Shown here piece after piece: positions 60,608-64,000 of a DNA stretch of 64,000 nt; positions within the stretch are counted from its first letter, which is position 1; the number at the start of each line of letters is the position of its first letter. Origin of the DNA: Blastobasis lacticolella (Eukaryota; Arthropoda; Insecta; Lepidoptera; Blastobasidae); assembly GCA_905147135.1 (NCBI GenBank), contig LR990043.1:18911584-18975583 (forward strand), read 5' to 3'. The translations under genes were made by a program, and so were the position numbers. The notes beneath the pieces are model-generated. The model had not been told where the DNA came from. It saw only the letters and a list, made by a program, of their open reading frames with translations, and ran no database searches.

Positions 60608-60745
60608 TCAAATCCTTATAAAATGTATGTATGTATGTAAACTCTTTATTGCAATTTAAAAAGAAATACAGTAATAAGATAAAAGACATTTTACAAAGCA
60701 AAGGCGGGCTTATCCCTCAATGGGATTCCTTTCAGCCAACCTTAG
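60608..60745 (-). mobile_element. Repeat family H copy
   Basis: An ATGTATGTATGTATGT run, AACTCTTTATTGCAATTT, then AGCAAAGGCGGGCTTATCCC and TTTCAGCCAACC. The cleanest copy of this family in the window. Confidence 0.5.
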
Positions 60746-61123
60746 ACCCTCTGAAAGGAGATCTAGAGAGCGGTATAGGCAATATTGAGCACTTATATCT
60801 AAACTACTTTTATAAAACTTGAGAGGACATCTTTTTTTTTCAATTTAAGGGACTTACTGACATCTAAACATACCTACTCTATTTTCGAAATCGAGTATCA
60901 ATTTTGATTTGTTATGTACAATTAAAAAGCGTTGACCAATGAGTATTTATGAGTAATTAGGAAAAAGAAACCCAATATTTCCTAAACTACTTAACCGATT
61001 TTGATTAAACAAAGCTAACAACCGTCTTTATATATTACTGGTTCATACGCAAGATAAATACGTCAAACAACACCCTTATTTTTACGTAAGGGGTTAACGA
61101 AATATCCCGTAGTCATAGACATA

Positions 61124-61253
61124 TTATAGCTAGTGTCAAATAAGAAGAGACTTGGCGGGTCACGTGGTTCGACTTGCGCTGCATACGATTACCTGCGCGA
61201 AATCCCCTCCACTGCCATTTGACAAGTCTCTTCTTTCGTGACGCGGGTTATAA
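61124..61253. mobile_element. MITE family M2, copy 2 (130 bp)
   Basis: TTATAGCTAGTGTCAAATA at the start and GTGACGCGGGTTATAA at the end. It is the same length as copy 1 at 31.35 kb, with roughly 10-15 substitutions, so both are probably products of one family burst. Confidence 0.8.
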
Positions 61254-61257
61254 CACC

Positions 61258-61428
61258 CGCGGCATGGGCAGACCACCCTTAAGATGAACAGATGATATCC
61301 GCCAACAAACCGGAATAAATTGGCTGCAGGTAGCCCGAAACAGACAGACGTGGAAGCTTGGAGACGAGGCCAACGTTCGAAGACGGACACACTATGGGCT
61401 GTAATGATGATGATAATAATGATGTTTA
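61258..61428 (+). pseudogene. LINE ORF2 end with ATG-repeat tail
   Basis: GMGRPPL, then TDDIRQQTGINWLQVARNRQ and TWK, a decayed end, then GGGCTGTAATGATGATGATA. The frame is broken near 61290, and the tail has the same ATG repeat as SINE A and family F. Confidence 0.7.
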
Positions 61429-61759
61429 TTAATTCCCTTAGTTCAACTTCAGCGCACCTATAGCAATGATATTTAAATGCATAAAATAATGGAATCCTTG
61501 TTCGTTGCACCACAGAGAGTAACACGCAAATATAATTGCTTTTGAGGGGATTAGGCAGGTTAGTCTGCCAACCCACAATACTTAAATTCATGAAATAGGT
61601 TACACAATTATATTATACTACAAAAATTCATTATACTTTTATCGAGAGCGTTCGTTTTCGCCTCGTGATTCTATAAGATCCTCCTAAGCGCTATACATTT
61701 TCCGTAGAAGACATTTCCACATTTATAAAAACCACGCTTTTACACAAACGCACATGTGC

Positions 61760-61962
61760 ACCCCAGAATAAAGCCTTCCCGGCTTCAGGTAATCCCAAGG
61801 CGCAAAGCAAGGCAAGTTTAGCTGGAGGCGCTTAGGCTTGCGTAGCGAGTCCAGCACAGCCGATCGCATGAGAATTTATCATCATTCAAGTCATGAGAGG
61901 TCTCCACCTCCCTCCCCGGAGGGTTCCCTTTACCCGTTGCGGAGTGCGCAAAAAAAAAGAAA
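61760..61962 (+). mobile_element. GC-rich dispersed repeat, A-rich 3' end (second copy)
   Basis: CCTTCCCGGCTTCAGGTAAT, GCTTGCGTAGCGAGTCCAG, CCCTCCCCGGAGGGTTCCC and CGTTGCGGAGTGCGCAAAAA. It corresponds to 53.04-53.23 kb. Confidence 0.5.
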
Positions 61963-62031
61963 AGAAAAATAAACGCACACAACCGATCATAATTTCATAC
62001 TTCACTCACACATCCGAGCGTACAAACTCAC

Positions 62032-62287
62032 CGATAGTATAAGTGGCGCCATCTATCTGGAACGTAGCGCTCTTGCACTTCTTGAACACTTTCCCGCTCA
62101 CAACCTGGCGAGTAGCGCTGCCGTGGGTGGCGGGTATCGAAGCGATTTCGCGCCTCGCCACCATGGCGCTACTGTCGAATTTGTTCCGCAACTCCTCGAA
62201 CGACAACTCGGACGACAAATCCGGATCCGAGTCCGGTGTCGTCTCGTGCACCTGCCCGCACCTGCCCACTTCGGGTTTCCGATCCAT
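62032..62287 (-). CDS. Candidate first coding exon, minus strand (85 codons + 1 base)
   Basis: Minus ATG at 62287 in a good context (CAACG-ATG-G), reading to the donor GTGAGTTTG whose first base is 62031, so it ends at phase 1. The peptide is acidic at first (TPDSDPDLSSELSFEELRNK), then contains MVARREIASIPATHGSATRQ, and ends KKCKSATFQIDGATYTI plus the first base of Gly. Codons are GC-rich in an AT-rich region, and no stop or low-complexity run interrupts it. Upstream (62288-62330) is a TGTCAC-type simple run that may be 5' UTR. It shares its ending and splice phase with 40528-40744. No function is assigned. Overlapping open frames on the other strand are treated as shadows. Confidence 0.55.
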
Positions 62288-63029
62288 CGTTGCCGCACTG
62301 TCACTATCACTGTCACTGTCACATCACTCTCTGTCGCAGTTATTGTCACCTTAGGGGGGAAATATTTTTAGTTTAGTTGAGGTTGTTTGCTGGTTGGTTG
62401 GTTGGTTACAAGGCAGGAAACTGGTTTATCGGGTTTTATTGAATTTTTCGTGTTTTTTTATTACGTATGTTTTAATATGGTGAGTATATAACCTACTAAC
62501 GAAAAAGTAAAATCTGCACCACCAACCATAAGAAAAAAATGGATAAACCGATTTACATAACATTTTTATTGCTTATACGATTATTTTAATATTGTTTTAT
62601 ATAATACCAAGCTTTTTTAAAATAGAATATACCTTGGAGGATACGAAAACGCACAAAATAAATAGCCTAGAGAGTATATATCAGCGTACTTAGCCTGACT
62701 TCCAATTTCTTACGGAAATCTTATAAGTCATCGTTGGCGAAATCAATCACTGCACAAGGAGCTTTCATCGGGAAACTTGCGTGAGGTAGCCTAACTTTAA
62801 AGAGAGAGCTCTTTGTTGTTATTTTCTTATATTAAGTACGTACGGCTGTACGAAAAACGGTGCGCTTTCTTTAAACCTCAAAGTAGCCGCATGTTTTATC
62901 GACAATACTCGGAAGATATTTGTGAAAAACTATAATGGAATATTTATTAACCCGACAGACCTCTTAATAATTACTCAACAACAACAACATTAGCGTTGCG
63001 TTGCATTGCGTTGCGGGCAACGCATTATT
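62288..63029. other. Possible promoter side of the 62-kb exon; otherwise unassigned
   Basis: TGGTTGGTTGGTTGG-like repeats near 62390-62407 and AT-rich DNA beyond. No TATA box at a convincing distance was seen on the minus strand. Confidence 0.3.
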
Positions 63030-63105
63030 TATTTATTAAATCTTCATGCACAAAATAGTACAAAGGCGAACTTAAGGCTAAAATAGCCTTATCTACCAGT
63101 CAACC
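63030..63105 (-). mobile_element. Repeat family H fragment
   Basis: ATTTATTTATTAAATCTTCA, then ACAAAGGCGAACTTAAGGC and TATCTACCAGTCAACC. Confidence 0.45.
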
Positions 63106-63200
63106 AGGACTCCCCTGGTGTTGCTGATGTCCATAGGCGGCGGTGACCACTTTCCATTAGGTGGCCCGCTTGCCTGTTTGTCTGCCGTATAATGCTATAA
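63106..63200 (+). mobile_element. Repeat family C copy
   Basis: GACTCCCCTGGTGTTGCTGA, GTCCATAGGCGGCGGTGACC and CATTAGGTGGCCCGCTTGCC. The 80-bp tandem array begins just after it. Confidence 0.7.
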
Positions 63201-63201
63201 C

Positions 63202-63600
63202 ATAACGTGGCCCATCGCACATGTGTCGCGTTTTTGACGCGAGCTGTCCACACCGGAGCTCAATATACGCTGTCGCTGCGATAACGCGGCTCATCGACTC
63301 ATGCGTTGCGTTTTTCACGCGAGCTGTCCACACCGGAGCTCAATATACGCTTGTCGCTGCGATAACGCGGCTCATCGGCTCATGCGTCGCGTTTTTCACG
63401 CGAGCTGCCCACACCGGGGTAACGCGGCATACTGTCAATTTTTTGACAGACAGATAGAGAGAGAACGCGATGAGTCGCGTTATCACAGCGAGCGCGTATG
63501 AGCTTCGGTGTGGACAGCTCGTGTGAAAAACGCAACACATGAGTCGGTGAGCCGTGTTACCGCAGCGGCAGCGTATATTGAGCTGCGGTGTGGTCGGTCC
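63202..63600. repeat. 80-bp tandem repeat followed by inverted copies
   Basis: Direct units start at 63202, 63281 and 63362 (periods 79 and 81; the third is partial). Each carries ATAACG[CT]GG.., the GCGTTTTTCACGCGAGCTG block, CCACACCGGAGCTCAATATA and TCGCTGCG. From about 63469 to 63600 the same unit appears in reverse complement, 1.6 copies. The centre (about 63431-63451) is itself a small palindrome, TGTCAA..TTGACA, followed by a GATAGAGAGAGA run. Frames encoding HASCPHRSSIY-like peptides arise from the repeat. Confidence 0.85.
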
Positions 63601-64000
63601 TTTAAGGCTTGTGATACTTTCTTGTGGACTTAGAGCCACCTAAGGATTTTTAAATGAGCTTCGAGCCTCAGCACGAGACTTGAGACTATTTTTCTACATA
63701 CTGTTAAGTAGCAATATAGCTTGCGGCCTGCCTGATAGTAAGCAGTTACTGCAGCCATGGAATGGAGAGTGTATGTTGTGTATGAATTAGGTAGGACATA
63801 GCTGTATCTCGTTCGAATTGGAGAAGCCCGACTGGGGAAGTATCCTTTACTTTATGGAAGACCGCAGCTACACAATACTGTTTTAAATAGTTTTGTGTTT
63901 CAGTCGGTGAGTAAGGTCGCCAGTGCGGTATTTGTGGAAGCGTGGCTTTCGCAATGTCCCTCACATTTGCCTTTTACTGCCAGAGCAACGTGTGGGCAAC
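63601..64000. other. Non-coding end of window
   Basis: A minus-orientation family D scrap (GCTTGCGGCCTGCCTGATAG) lies near 63720-63755. Nothing else is recognised. Confidence 0.35.

Noticed and set aside
62043..62371. Several overlapping open frames on plus and minus at 62.1-62.37 kb
   Set aside because: They are by-products of the GC-rich minus-strand exon and the TGTCAC simple run.
63202..63420. CRISPR-like direct repeats
   Set aside because: Units of about 80 bp are contiguous, without unique spacers, and the window is eukaryotic.
63221..63639. Open frames encoding HASCPHRSSIY-like repeats
   Set aside because: They follow the 80-bp DNA repeat, whose period is not always a multiple of three (79, 81), and appear on both strands; no start or splice support.

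Overview
This is a eukaryotic, AT-rich, repeat-dense window that looks like nuclear DNA of a moth or butterfly (Lepidoptera). The evidence is a compact multi-exon digestive maltase with an arthropod-type core promoter (TATA box plus a TCAG-type initiator). Around it lie many dispersed repeats of kinds familiar from lepidopteran genomes: tRNA-headed SINEs with an ATG-repeat tail, tRNA-headed SINEs with an ATTT-type tail, truncated non-LTR retrotransposons, and small foldback/MITE elements. No bacterial operons, CRISPR arrays or genuine tRNA/rRNA genes were seen.

Layout. 1-5.2 kb: one intact gene on the + strand, a secreted GH13 maltase of 10 coding exons. I could join the exons in frame to 580 codons plus a stop, with all catalytic motifs present. 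5.2-22.6 kb: non-coding sequence with SINE copies, LINE 3' ends, a perfect 23-bp hairpin at 9.14 kb, and a TA-flanked transposon at 17.07-18.36 kb that carries nine copies of a 15-bp motif and two SINE insertions. 22.62-25.60 kb: a 3-kb element with inverted terminal repeats of about 500 bp, holding a decayed gene of a reverse-transcriptase-linked family. 25.6-40 kb: more non-coding DNA with MITEs, SINEs and LINE fragments, and a second remnant of the same RT-linked family at 36.1 kb. 40.5-43 kb: a candidate first coding exon on the - strand, followed by a GC-rich, promoter-like block. 43-62 kb: SINE/LINE debris, including an endonuclease-domain fragment (54.2 kb) and an RT fragment (57.0 kb). 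62.0-62.3 kb: a second candidate first coding exon on the - strand. 63.2-63.6 kb: an 80-bp tandem repeat followed by inverted copies of itself.

How the parts relate. The maltase would act in the gut lumen or on the gut surface, hydrolysing alpha-glucosides. The two candidate - strand exons (40.5 and 62.0 kb) both end on the same pattern, D-G-x-x-Y-x-I-(G), both at phase 1 and both with a good splice donor. I infer alternative first exons of one - strand gene, or first exons of two paralogues. The shared downstream exon was not found to the left within the window. If it lies beyond position 1, the maltase would sit inside an intron of that gene on the opposite strand.

Limits. Repeat families are named by letter from similarities seen inside this window; database family names could not be checked. 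Edges of dispersed repeats are approximate, to within about 10-20 bases, unless a target-site duplication is given.
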